Shown here: one piece after another, positions 7,009-15,637 of the stretch | Numbering within the stretch: position 1 is the first letter of the stretch | Layout: each line of letters begins with the position of its first letter | Assembly (NCBI GenBank): GCA_947259495.1 | Contig: CAMYLV010000036.1 | Location: 1 to 32,419, forward strand | DNA: 32,419 bases | Direction of reading: 5' to 3' | DNA from: an uncultured Desulfobacterales bacterium | GTDB taxonomy: Bacteria > Desulfobacterota > Desulfobacteria > Desulfobacterales > JAHEIW01 | Notes under the pieces: generated by a model | The model's database searches: none | Seen by the model: the letters and a program-made list of their open reading frames with translations, nothing else | What the model was told of the DNA's origin: nothing | Translations under genes and position numbers: made by a program

Positions 7009-8235
7009 TCAGGGTTTAGATGCTTTTTTCCGCTGAATTTTCTCGTTGGCCTTTTTGATAATTTCACTGAGTTCATTGATGTCCAGCGGTTTCTGTAGGT
7101 ATGCAAAAGCCCCCAGCTTCATGCACAACTCGCGATCGGCTTCATGACCGTGCCCGGTGAGGATGATCACCTCGATCTCCGGGCGGGTTTCCTTGACTTT
7201 TCGCAAAACCTCGAGACCGTCAATACCCGGCATTTTGAGATCAACGATGATCACTTCCGGCTCGTCTTCGCTAATCAGATTGAGAGCTGACTCGCCGTCA
7301 TAGGCAACCGCGGGACCCATATCGCGCAGGATTAATCGTTCTGAGAGCGTTTGCACAAACTCACGCTCATCATCTACCAGCAATACTTTGGAAGGCATTT
7401 CAAAGTCGTGTTTGCGATAGATGTCTGATTTGTGAAAGTCCTGTCCGACTTTGGTTTCCACCCCTTTGACACCGGGGACCTGCTCTGCGAGCGACCGGAG
7501 CTCATCCTGCAGACGGCTCAGCATCAGAACGTGTTTGTTGATCGTAATGGTAATTGAACCGTCTTTGGCGCTGACCGCTACATTATGTCCCTCCCGGGCC
7601 AGGGCCGCTTCAACCCCGACCGCCAGACGGAAATCCGCCAGCGCCTGCTTCGAGCTTTCCGATCGCCGCACCACATCGCTGACGGCATTGTCGGCGATGA
7701 GGGTCGCTGCATCTGCCGGCGTCATTTTATCCGCCGGGATGACGATATCGTAGAGACTCGCGTCCCACGGATCGCTCTGATTGAAAAGCATGTCGATCCA
7801 GGCCGAACAATCCTCTTCACGCTTCTGCACCAGTTTGGCAGCATCTTTATGCGATAGCCCCTGGTCCCGGGAAGCAGCGGTGATTCTGTATTTTATACTT
7901 GCGATCAGACACACCCGCAAAATATGATTAACGTTTTTGGGTATCAACTGCCCGCAAAAGCAGGTGACCAGCGCATTGTCGTCGGGGATCAGTTCGCCAA
8001 GTGCCTTTTTCAGAAAAGCAATGGAGCGCTCCTTCTCATTTGTAAATTTATTGAACACCGAGGTCCCTGCTGAAAAGGCGCGCATAATCTTGCTTTCATC
8101 CATTTCGGAAAGTCGACTGGCCTCAGCCACAACTTGTGTATCGTCAATCAGCCGGTATCCGGTGCGGGAAATGACTTCCTCGATAACCGGGTTTTCATTG
8201 CAGAAACTGCCGCTAAATAGGGTGATAATGGACAT
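7009..8235 (-). CDS. Cytidylate-kinase-like / BON / receiver fusion protein
   Basis: This is a 408-residue fusion. Residues 1-185 resemble the cytidylate-kinase-like family (HILRVCLIASIKYRI, GLSHKDAAKLVQKREEDCSAWIDMLF, SLYDIVIPADKMTPADAATLI). The nucleotide-binding loop is degenerate: GSFCNEN sits where GSGG/GxGKS would be expected. Residues about 190-266 resemble a BON domain (NVAVSAKDGSITITI ... VPGVKGVETKVG). Residues 283-402 are a full receiver with D288-D289, phospho-acceptor D332, T360 and K382. GGAGGG precedes the ATG at 8235. It lies 18 bp after the SulP gene and is probably co-transcribed with it. A nucleotide or ligand sensor whose state is set by phosphorylation is plausible but unproven. 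Confidence 0.85.
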   Translation of the reverse strand: MSIITLFSGSFCNENPVIEEVISRTGYRLIDDTQVVAEASRLSEMDESKIMRAFSAGTSVFNKFTNEKERSIAFLKKALGELIPDDNALVTCFCGQLIPKNVNHILRVCLIASIKYRITAASRDQGLSHKDAAKLVQKREEDCSAWIDMLFNQSDPWDASLYDIVIPADKMTPADAATLIADNAVSDVVRRSESSKQALADFRLAVGVEAALAREGHNVAVSAKDGSITITINKHVLMLSRLQDELRSLAEQVPGVKGVETKVGQDFHKSDIYRKHDFEMPSKVLLVDDEREFVQTLSERLILRDMGPAVAYDGESALNLISEDEPEVIIVDLKMPGIDGLEVLRKVKETRPEIEVIILTGHGHEADRELCMKLGAFAYLQKPLDINELSEIIKKANEKIQRKKASKP

Positions 8236-8253
8236 TGATTTAACCCTCCATAA

Positions 8254-10386
8254 TTAGCATTGCTCGGTGATTCGACATACGGTCTTCAATGGGCAGTTTT
8301 TCTCCTCTGCGCCCCTGTGGGTATGGCGATGGATGGCGCCGATGGCCGCTTCAATGGTCGGGTAGATGTGATCCTCGCCGACTTTGATAATCAAATGCGT
8401 GCGTTTCAACACCTTCATAACGGCGCGATTCACCCCGCTGAAAGATATATCAATCCCCGCGCTTCTGATCCGGTCTATTGTCAAAGATAAGGCTTCTTCT
8501 CCGGAAGCGTCAATATCATTTATACTGCCGGCCGAGATGATGATGTGCTTGAGCTCTTTTTTGGTTCGTCGCCGATCCCGGATCTGATCTTCAAGGTAAC
8601 TGGCATTTGCGAAAAAAAGCGGACCATCGAAGCGAACCACGTCGATATACCGGCACTCCTCCAGACCGCTGGCGACGGCATCGTGCAGCGCTCGGTCTAC
8701 ATCCAGCGAAAGATCCACAACTTTCGGTCGCATGCTTTTGTAAAGAAAAACGAGGATCGAAAGGATGACGCCCATCAAAATGCCCCTCTCCAGGTGGGGC
8801 GCAAACACCAGGGTGCCGACAAAAGTGATAACGGAAATCGCACCGTCATGCCACTGCGCCCGCCAGGCGTGTATAAAGCCCTTGACGTTTATCAACCCGA
8901 CGACCGCCATCATGATAATCGCCGCCAACACCGATTGCGGCAGATGGTAGAAAAGCGGCGTGAGAAACAAAAGAACCACCACCACTGTCAGACTGGTGAA
9001 AACACTCGACAAACCGGAAGCCGCGCCGGATTGCAGATTTACGGCGGAGCGGGAGAAAGATCCTGAAACCGGGTAGCTTTTAGCGACAGCACCGCAGATA
9101 TTGGCCAATCCCTGGCCGATGAGTTCCCGGTTGGGATCCAGCCTCTGGCCGGTCTTGGCGGCCATGGCTTTGGCCACCGAGACGGCCTCCATAAAACCCA
9201 GAAGAGAAATGATGGCCGTAAAGGGCAGAAGATACAGGATCACATGATAGTCAATTTCAGGTAGGGACAATGACGGCAGTCCCCGGGGAATCCTGCCGAC
9301 AATGTCACCGCCTCCCGTCAGTGGTATGCGACGGGACAGAAGGGGTCCATTGCCAACTTGAATGCGCCAGATGCCACCGTTGTCCCTGGCCTTATCTGGA
9401 ATTTTACCGGCCGGATAGAACGCGAGTGAATCGTCGCTTTGTCTGACAGCCTCGAAAAGGTGGCTGCGCAACTGCCTTTTGTATGTATTGGCCTCGTATT
9501 TATATTGCTGGATTTGAAGGGCGATGCGTTCGGCCGCATGGCGGGCGTCGAGCTCAGCGAGGGGGTCACCTTCGCGCCTGGCAGAATTGAAACGCCGGAG
9601 GAGTTCGGTGCGTTTTTTGGCCAGAAGCGTTGCTGAATTAACGGTGTGGTTGAATTTTGTGATCGCCGGGTTAATTTCAGAGGCTTTAATGGCCGTAATA
9701 TCCACGGCAACGTTGCGCTCAAACCCAAGCGCCCAGGAAAGCGCAGTTGTAATCACAACAGCCACAAGAACATACGGGATTCGTGGTGCGAGCCGTTTTA
9801 ACGCATACATGATGACAAAGGCCAGCGTTGCCATAAACAGCGTGGGTCCGTGCGTGTAATGCCCGGCAGCCTTGATCACCAGGTAAATCGTTTCATAATG
9901 GTGCGGCGCTTTGTCCACATAAACGCCGAATATTTTTGGTAGTTGCGAGGAGGCGATGATCAACGCGGCCGCATTTGTGAATCCGTTCACCACCGGATGG
10001 GAGATGAAATTGACGACAAGTCCAAGTTTCAGTACCCCGAGGATAAATTGAAAAGCACCGACCAGCAAGGCCAGCAAAATGGCATACGCAATATATGATT
10101 GACTGCCGGCGGTGGCCAACGGCTCAAGGGTCGTGGCCGTTAGAAGCGAGACCACCGCTACAGGACCAGTAGCCAGCTGGCGGCTGGAACCGAACAAAGA
10201 AGCCACCAGAGGTGGCAGAAAAGAGGCATAGAGCCCGTAATAGGGCGGCAGACCTGCAAGTTCGGCGTAGGCCATAGATTGGGGAATCAGTACCAGGGCA
10301 ACCGTCAAGCCCGCAAGGATGTCCGCTTTCAAGCTATCCATTTTATAAACCGCGGGCCAGTTGAAAACTGTCAACAATCGGTTCAT
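8254..10386 (-). CDS. SulP-family sulfate/anion permease with STAS domain and large loop insertion
   Basis: This inner-membrane SulP (SLC26-type) permease has the hallmark N-terminal segment LIPQSMAYAELAGLPPYYGLYAS, multiple membrane helices and a C-terminal STAS domain (residues about 560-680, with INDIDASGEEAL keeping the usual serine). It probably moves sulfate, bicarbonate or another anion. The ATG at 10386 gives 710 residues; a TTG 27 bases upstream is an alternative. Residues about 230-361 interrupt the normal path from VAVD to IVGRIPRGLPSLSLP with about 130 extra residues, including a charged helix or coiled coil (ELLRRFNSARREGD...ALQIQQYKYEANTYKRQL). It heads the minus-strand signalling block, so the kinase cascade may control or sense this transport. 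Confidence 0.92.
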   Translation of the reverse strand: MNRLLTVFNWPAVYKMDSLKADILAGLTVALVLIPQSMAYAELAGLPPYYGLYASFLPPLVASLFGSSRQLATGPVAVVSLLTATTLEPLATAGSQSYIAYAILLALLVGAFQFILGVLKLGLVVNFISHPVVNGFTNAAALIIASSQLPKIFGVYVDKAPHHYETIYLVIKAAGHYTHGPTLFMATLAFVIMYALKRLAPRIPYVLVAVVITTALSWALGFERNVAVDITAIKASEINPAITKFNHTVNSATLLAKKRTELLRRFNSARREGDPLAELDARHAAERIALQIQQYKYEANTYKRQLRSHLFEAVRQSDDSLAFYPAGKIPDKARDNGGIWRIQVGNGPLLSRRIPLTGGGDIVGRIPRGLPSLSLPEIDYHVILYLLPFTAIISLLGFMEAVSVAKAMAAKTGQRLDPNRELIGQGLANICGAVAKSYPVSGSFSRSAVNLQSGAASGLSSVFTSLTVVVVLLFLTPLFYHLPQSVLAAIIMMAVVGLINVKGFIHAWRAQWHDGAISVITFVGTLVFAPHLERGILMGVILSILVFLYKSMRPKVVDLSLDVDRALHDAVASGLEECRYIDVVRFDGPLFFANASYLEDQIRDRRRTKKELKHIIISAGSINDIDASGEEALSLTIDRIRSAGIDISFSGVNRAVMKVLKRTHLIIKVGEDHIYPTIEAAIGAIHRHTHRGAEEKNCPLKTVCRITEQC

Positions 10387-10597
10387 CGCATACCCATTTG
10401 TTCGTGAAGCCAACCGCCTTTTGGCATTTTAGACAAAAGCGCCTTTCGTCACATTGGAGACCGGTTTCTAGCCTGTTTTCCTCTGTTTGCCTGGTGAAAT
10501 ACTTAACCCTAATTGATCGTAAATAAAATAAAAAACAGGGGTAAAGTCTTAAAAATTATTACGGTTATGCAGAAAGCCCAAGTTAGTCTCTTACAAC

Positions 10598-10665
10598 CAC
10601 GAAGGGCACGAAGGACCCGAAGAGGGGGTGCCAATTTATTCATCCTGTCTTTGTGATCTTCGTGG
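10598..10665. repeat. Inverted arrays of a 9-bp word
   Basis: Three 9-bp units CACGAAGGG, CACGAAGGA, CCCGAAGAG (10598-10624) face two units TCTTTGTGA, TCTTCGTGG (10648-10665) that are close to their reverse complement. The segment could form a hairpin. Confidence 0.7.
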
Positions 10666-10801
10666 TGGGATCACTATCAGACATAAACGACTGGAACTTT
10701 CCAGATAACCACGAATATTATTATTTGGGTTATGTTTTCCAAAATTTACTATGTCGTATATTGATACGTTATCGTTATAAGAAACTTATTTCATTTTGTT
10801 T

Positions 10802-10919
10802 ACCCTTCGGGAAAGCCGATGCCACCCCATCTTCTGCGTTGCCAAGAGCTCGCAGTAGACGACTGCAGCGTCGCCCTTGGGCGCCTTGAAGCCGGGGCAT
10901 CCTCGACTTTCGCTCAATT
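10802..10919 (-). repeat. GC-rich structured block related to the one at 19503-19750
   Basis: On the minus strand it begins AATTGAGCGAAAGTCGAGG (10919-10901) and ends CCCGAAGGGT (10811-10802). The block at 19503-19750 starts with the same 19 bases except two and also contains CCCGAAGGGT at its end. Inside, GCAGT/ACTGC closes a 5-base loop near 10852-10866, and GATG...CCCC can pair with GGGGCATC. It stands out as GC-rich in an AT-rich gap. It is probably a dispersed non-coding repeat. Confidence 0.5.
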
Positions 10920-11229
10920 AGAGTCTAGCAATCGTTACGATTTTAAAATACCCGGGTCAAGAAAAAATTCTTATAAATCGAATAATTTACCGGAATTTCG
11001 AAAGACTGAAGCGCAAACTACCTATTGCCTGGCCGGGCTTAATCCTTTGAAACTTTTGAATGTTTGGGATAAGATTTAGAAGTAACCCAACCATTGCATC
11101 CGTTGGCGAGCTCGGGTCGTCGGAAACCGTAAACATTTGACACCATTAAAAAAATATTTATCTTCACACAAGAACTAAGTCATCCGAAATTATACCACTC
11201 AAAGATCTCAATCAGGGGAGAATGTAATC

Positions 11230-12480
11230 TTGTTGAAAAAGGCAACAGAGGCCACCTTACCGGAAAAGCCGAGACTTTTGAAACAACTGAAAGAGGGGAA
11301 ATTTAATATCCCCGATTTTATTTATGTATCGGTATCTGATTTTAAAAACGAAGCGTTTGACGATTTAAGAGCATTTCTGGATCAGCACAATGAGAGTTTT
11401 AAGGTGATCACCCGCAGTGCACATCCCCAGGAGGAATTCTTTAAAGGGGGAACATTTGATTCATTGGAGACCTATGCCGATCCAGGGGGTATTCAATATG
11501 CGCGCACCAAAATCATAAATCTGTCCAAAACCGCCAAACAACTGACCATTAAACGACAACAAAAATTCAATCACAGCCCTGATATCGATGTCGAAGACAT
11601 GGGTGTTATCGTGATGCCCTATATCAGCGGCACCAGCGTCATGGCGAAAATGATTGGAGATCATTGGGAATTTGGATACTGTCGTGACCGCACCCATAAA
11701 GTACAACGGGAACCCTATATTACGAAAACTCCCCATGATATTAGACTGCTGCAGTTATCAAAAGATATTCAGAAGCACTTAGGCTACCGGTGTGAAATCG
11801 AATATGTTGTATCCGGTGAGGGTGAAATTTATGTCGTTCAGGCTAAAGACATTTCTCACATCGAAACACTTGAACAGCAACTGGGTGAAAGATCGATTCA
11901 GCTGGATGGCGTCCGTCGAATCAGAAGGAACCATAATTATCGTGAACGACCGGTTTATGTCATGGACAACAGGGAATTTTATCTGGAAATTATTGGTAAA
12001 TGTGAAGATCTGGTTTGGGGCAATACAAAAAACAAGCCGGCCGTTGAGGATATTCTTGAAATTATCGCCAAATATCAAACCGGACTGGAAAAATTTGCTT
12101 TGAAACATCACCGGTTTGGAATTCTGGGGTTATCGATTCAAGAACCGGAGGAATTGTACCAGATCGCCAATCACTACCTGGATGACTTTTCCGACTTGCA
12201 GTCAGAGCTTTCCAAAGCACTGCATGACAACTTATACAAAATTGACTATTTTTTATCAGAAGCCGACACGCTGCTGGCCAAAGACAAGTTCAGAGTTAAT
12301 CTGTGCGGGCACGACGCCTACGGAATCGATACGGTTCGCAACCCTATGTGGTCCGTCTACTGGTACATGGATAAACATGATAAAATGGTCAAAGAATTCA
12401 AACGATTGGGATTTAAAACCGGGGATACGGTCGGAATTGAAATTGATTCGGATGAAAAACCAATCGTTTATCGTCTATAA
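11230..12480 (+). CDS. Orphan PEP-synthase/PPDK-type ATP-grasp domain protein
   Basis: This 416-residue cytoplasmic protein starts at TTG 11230 (or TTG 11233), with GGGGAG just upstream. Residues about 55-205 resemble the ATP-grasp N-terminal domain of phosphoenolpyruvate synthase or pyruvate phosphate dikinase: an ITRSAHPQEEF stretch (family: VRSS..ED), MGVIVMPYISGTSVMAK (family: MVQ.M....SGV), and CEIEYVVSGEGEIYVVQAKDI (family: DIEWA....LYIVQARPI). The phosphohistidine swivel and PEP-binding domains are absent, and the last 200 residues are not recognised. It could phosphorylate or ligate an unknown substrate. It lies beside the convergent permease gene at 12511-14112, a weak hint of a link to anion transport. 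Confidence 0.7.
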   Translation: MLKKATEATLPEKPRLLKQLKEGKFNIPDFIYVSVSDFKNEAFDDLRAFLDQHNESFKVITRSAHPQEEFFKGGTFDSLETYADPGGIQYARTKIINLSKTAKQLTIKRQQKFNHSPDIDVEDMGVIVMPYISGTSVMAKMIGDHWEFGYCRDRTHKVQREPYITKTPHDIRLLQLSKDIQKHLGYRCEIEYVVSGEGEIYVVQAKDISHIETLEQQLGERSIQLDGVRRIRRNHNYRERPVYVMDNREFYLEIIGKCEDLVWGNTKNKPAVEDILEIIAKYQTGLEKFALKHHRFGILGLSIQEPEELYQIANHYLDDFSDLQSELSKALHDNLYKIDYFLSEADTLLAKDKFRVNLCGHDAYGIDTVRNPMWSVYWYMDKHDKMVKEFKRLGFKTGDTVGIEIDSDEKPIVYRL

Positions 12481-12510
12481 TTGAGAGAATCGCGCACATC
12501 AGTTCGGCAG

Positions 12511-14112
12511 CTATTTGACGGCCGTGCTTTGCAGTACCTTTGAGGCCTGCTCAAGAATTCCTTCCGGAAAACCAATGATAGGATAAACCACCAGAAATCC
12601 AATGATCCAGAGCAGCAGCATGGACAGTATAAAAAATCCAAAACCGTATTTTACAAAATCAATGGCTTCAAGGGCCCTCTTGTTTGTATCCGGATAAACG
12701 CCCAGCGCAAATGTCAGCGCATTGGCGGGAGACCCCACAATCAGGAAATGGGCATAAGACGATGCCAATGCCACGGCCATGCCGATGGCCCACGGCTCGC
12801 CGGCAACGCCGGTCATAATCCCCATGGGGACAACAATAGGCCCGATAAGGGCGACGGTGGCGGCATCAGACATAAAATTGGTAACCAGACCGGAGAAAGC
12901 GGACATTCCGACCCACAACCCATAACCCTTATCCATCCCGACCTGTGACAGCGCGTTCAGAAAAGTTGTCGCCAGCCACAGGGCCCCGCCGCTCTCTTTG
13001 AGAAGGGCACCCAGGGTCAGCGCTCCGCAGTACATAAACCAGGCGTTAAAGGATATACGCTTAATTACCTGTTCAAATTTCACGGTCTTGAACAAAACCG
13101 GTATGACCAGAGCCAGAAGCGCCGGTCCGCCCAATCCCGTGGCTTCCCCTCCGAATATCCACAGGGCCACAATGAGGAAAAGCGTCCCGGCAGTGATATA
13201 CTCTGGATATTTCATTTTGCCCATTTTGCGTGTCTCTTCCTTGATATGTTGCAGCCCGGGGGTAAGGTCCCGGGTCTTTATCTTCTTGCTGAATAAAGTC
13301 GCCATATAAAGCAACAACATGGTGCTGCCGAGCGGCACCAGGGGCCAGCCGTATTGCATCCAGCCGGAATAGGTGATCGGTATGCCGTATTCGGTAAAAA
13401 AACCCATCATGATCACATTGCGTCCACCGGCCGAGGGCGTTCCGGGCCCGCCCATATTCAGCGCAAAGCAAAGGGAAAAAAGCAGATATTTGGCAAGCGC
13501 AGGGTCGTGAACCACCTCCCCCTCCGGGCTGGTGGCCTTCACCGATCCGTAATAGACCGCCATCATCACCGGCACCATAAAAGAACACATGGCAGGGGCC
13601 GACATAAATGATCCCACAATTGACATACTGATGCACAGCACGATCATGGGGACCCAGAACCCTTTGGTCCATCCCAGCAGCCAGACAGCCAGGCGTTTAT
13701 GGAAACCCACCTCTACCACCGTCGCTCCCAGGGCAAAAACGCCCAGCATGAACAACGGTGCATCACCCGCAAAGGTCTTGCCAATCATGTTAAAAGGCAG
13801 AAGCCCGAAAAAGTAAGCCAGAAGCGGCATCAGGATGCCCGTTACCCCGATCGGGAGGGCCTCGACGGCAAAAAAGACAATCGCCATGGGAACAATCCCC
13901 AGTACGATCATCGTTTTAGCGGCGGCCTCCTTGGCATTATGGGCGATTTCCCAGTCGATCATCTTTTGAACATACCCGTATTTTTCCATCACCTCGACAA
14001 GAGAATGGGGCGTCGGCGAAATAAAGGCGATCAGTATGAAAAGACCGGTGCCAATTCCGATCCACAGTTCTTTCTTTGCGAATATTCCGGTTTTTTCCCC
14101 ATGCGTATCCAT
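12511..14112 (-). CDS. SLC13/DASS-type anion permease (533 aa)
   Basis: This is a 533-residue multi-spanning membrane protein with about a dozen hydrophobic helices. TNFMSDAATVALIGPIVVPMG and VGSPANALTF resemble the C-terminal substrate/sodium loop of SLC13 carriers, and the first half has ALNMGGPGTPSAGGRNVIM in the equivalent position of the other repeat. Such proteins import dicarboxylates, sulfate or related anions, usually with sodium. The ATG at 14112 follows AAGGAG. It lies 82 bp behind the CBS protein at 14195-14743 and reads the same way, so the two are probably one operon. The arrangement is mirrored by the CBS and permease pair at 15002-17107. The substrate is undetermined. Confidence 0.9.
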   Translation of the reverse strand: MDTHGEKTGIFAKKELWIGIGTGLFILIAFISPTPHSLVEVMEKYGYVQKMIDWEIAHNAKEAAAKTMIVLGIVPMAIVFFAVEALPIGVTGILMPLLAYFFGLLPFNMIGKTFAGDAPLFMLGVFALGATVVEVGFHKRLAVWLLGWTKGFWVPMIVLCISMSIVGSFMSAPAMCSFMVPVMMAVYYGSVKATSPEGEVVHDPALAKYLLFSLCFALNMGGPGTPSAGGRNVIMMGFFTEYGIPITYSGWMQYGWPLVPLGSTMLLLYMATLFSKKIKTRDLTPGLQHIKEETRKMGKMKYPEYITAGTLFLIVALWIFGGEATGLGGPALLALVIPVLFKTVKFEQVIKRISFNAWFMYCGALTLGALLKESGGALWLATTFLNALSQVGMDKGYGLWVGMSAFSGLVTNFMSDAATVALIGPIVVPMGIMTGVAGEPWAIGMAVALASSYAHFLIVGSPANALTFALGVYPDTNKRALEAIDFVKYGFGFFILSMLLLWIIGFLVVYPIIGFPEGILEQASKVLQSTAVK

Positions 14113-14194
14113 CTCAAAACGTCTCCTTAAGTCTCACATTAAAATTTGGGTTCTATCAAAGCGCGTTTGCCGCAGATATGATTCGAATTTAACG

Positions 14195-14743
14195 TCAATC
14201 GCCTTTGATGATATCGCAAATTTTTGTAAAAACATCAGACAGCCGTAATATTCCAACAACCTCATCACCGCTGCTCACCAGCAGAGAATGAAAAGGAGAA
14301 ACAACCAGCTGGTGGATGGCCTCTCCCAGTGAGGCATTATCGTCAATATATTCACCCTCGGCGGGCGTCTGAATAAAATCACTCACCTTCAGCTTGGCGG
14401 CCCTTTCACAAAAAAACTGCGCCGGTTCGGCCCACAGAACGCAATCTTCAAGCATGTCCTTGATCAAATCCGGACTAAATCCGGATCGCTCCAGAACATC
14501 CATACCTTCCACTTTCCCATAATTGGGTTCAAGGGCGACCAGGATGTTTTTCATGGTTATTTTACTGACAACCTTTCCGCTCTCATCCAGCACCAATATG
14601 GCACGATGTTTATGCTGCGACGGGTCAAGGGTCATTTGAGCCTTTTCCAGAGCAAGGACCGCCTCGCGCAAAGTCGCCTCCCGGGGAACCGTTGCATAGC
14701 CTTTGAGCGGTACCATTAATTCTTTTACTTTTATCCTTTTCAT
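14195..14743 (-). CDS. CBS-domain-pair protein
   Basis: This is a 182-residue protein made of two CBS modules (a Bateman pair): residues 1-75 (VKELMVPLKGYATVPREATLREAV... HRAILVLDESGKVVSKITMKNIL) and residues about 110-180 (VSDFIQTPAEGEYIDDNASLGEAIHQLV... SLLVSSGDEVVGILRLSDVF). Such pairs usually bind adenosyl ligands (AMP, ATP, SAM) and regulate a partner. GGAGAG precedes the ATG at 14743. It is upstream of, and likely co-transcribed with, the permease at 12511-14112, so regulation of that carrier is a reasonable inference. It is a clear paralogue of the divergent gene at 15002-15565, alignable from the first residues. Confidence 0.93.
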   Translation of the reverse strand: MKRIKVKELMVPLKGYATVPREATLREAVLALEKAQMTLDPSQHKHRAILVLDESGKVVSKITMKNILVALEPNYGKVEGMDVLERSGFSPDLIKDMLEDCVLWAEPAQFFCERAAKLKVSDFIQTPAEGEYIDDNASLGEAIHQLVVSPFHSLLVSSGDEVVGILRLSDVFTKICDIIKGD

Positions 14744-15001
14744 ATTATCTCTCCATGGCCGGAATTATGCACAGTTAAGATGGTTATATGATTTTAAATA
14801 AATTTATTAACATAACTAAAGAATACATCCGATGTCAAAAAAAACTTGAGGTAAATTTGCTGGAAAGCCTCTCTTTGTGACACATTGTTGCACCTCAACG
14901 ACATGGAATGAGTCGAAGAAATTACACAATCAAAAAAACTATACAAAATGGCCAAATTATGATAAGTGGACCCCCAATTTTACCCCAAAATGGAGGTAGC
15001 C
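14744..15001. promoter_or_regulatory. Divergent promoter region of the two CBS-permease modules
   Basis: The 258-bp gap lies between the start codons of two paralogous CBS genes transcribed away from each other, so both promoters should be here. It is AT-rich in its left half. No sigma-70 or sigma-54 box is convincing enough to place. Confidence 0.5.
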
Positions 15002-15565
15002 GTGAAATCATATTCGGTGAAAGATCTAATGGTGCCGCTTTCGGAATATGCAACTGTGACAGAAGACGCAACCCTTTACGAGGCTGTTTTGTCACTGGAA
15101 GAGGCCCAGGAAAATTTTGAGGACAAGCACACTCGTTATCGTCATCGTGCAATTCTGGTACTGGATAAAACCGGTCATGTTATCGGTAAACTCAGCCAGC
15201 TGGATGTGCTCAGCGCCCTGGAACCCAAATACCAGGATATGCTCCAGGGGGAGGAATCGCACCGATTGGGGATTTCTAAAAAATTTATGAAATCGGTCAT
15301 GCAAGATTATAACCTTTTTGCCGATCCCCTGGATGACATCTGCCGTAAGGCCGGAGAGCAGAACGTCAAAGGATTTATGTATACGCCCACCGAGGGAGAA
15401 TATGTCTCCCAGGACGCATCGCTGGATGTTGCGATTCATCGGCTGATCATGGGACATCACCAATCTTTATTAGTGACCCGTGATGAAAAAATTGTGGGCA
15501 TTTTGCGCCTGACCGATGTGTTTGCCGCCGTATTTCACAAGATGAAAGCGTGCTTTGAAACATAA
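15002..15565 (+). CDS. CBS-domain-pair protein (paralogue)
   Basis: This is a 187-residue CBS pair. The GTG at 15002 is chosen because GGAGGT sits 4 bases upstream and the resulting start, MKSYSVKDLMVPL, aligns residue for residue with MKRIKVKELMVPL of the divergent paralogue; an upstream in-frame ATG would read through the ribosome site. CBS1 covers residues 5-80 (HRAILVLDKTGHVIGKLSQLDVL). CBS2 covers about 120-185 (FMYTPTEGEYVSQDASLDVAIHRLI...LLVTRDEKIVGILRLTDVF). It probably binds an adenine nucleotide and regulates the permease that starts 72 bp downstream on the same strand. Confidence 0.93.
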   Translation: MKSYSVKDLMVPLSEYATVTEDATLYEAVLSLEEAQENFEDKHTRYRHRAILVLDKTGHVIGKLSQLDVLSALEPKYQDMLQGEESHRLGISKKFMKSVMQDYNLFADPLDDICRKAGEQNVKGFMYTPTEGEYVSQDASLDVAIHRLIMGHHQSLLVTRDEKIVGILRLTDVFAAVFHKMKACFET

Positions 15566-15637
15566 GGCTCGAAGAATCTCGCAGATATTTGCCTAACGTA
15601 TATAGCCGTTTTATAAGGATAGAGGAGGGCTCTTTAG

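Larger units (their letters stand above)
10387..11229. other. Long gene-free gap with repeats
   Basis: This 843-bp divergent gap lies between the SulP operon and the ATP-grasp gene, so it must carry promoters for both. No convincing gene is present; short frames here have repeat-like composition and no ribosome sites. It holds inverted arrays of a 9-bp word (10598-10665) and a GC-rich structured block (10802-10919) whose head and tail match a second block near 19.5 kb. The remainder is AT-rich with nothing I can name. Confidence 0.6.

Noticed and set aside
10653-11079. Short plus-strand frames in the gap before the ATP-grasp gene
   Set aside because: They run through the GC-rich repeat block, have no ribosome site and encode low-quality sequence; they are treated as repeat translation rather than genes.
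14874-14898. Possible sigma-54 promoter near TGACACATTGTTGCA in the divergent CBS region
   Set aside because: The GG of the -24 element is broken and the spacing to TTGC is one base short; too weak to call.
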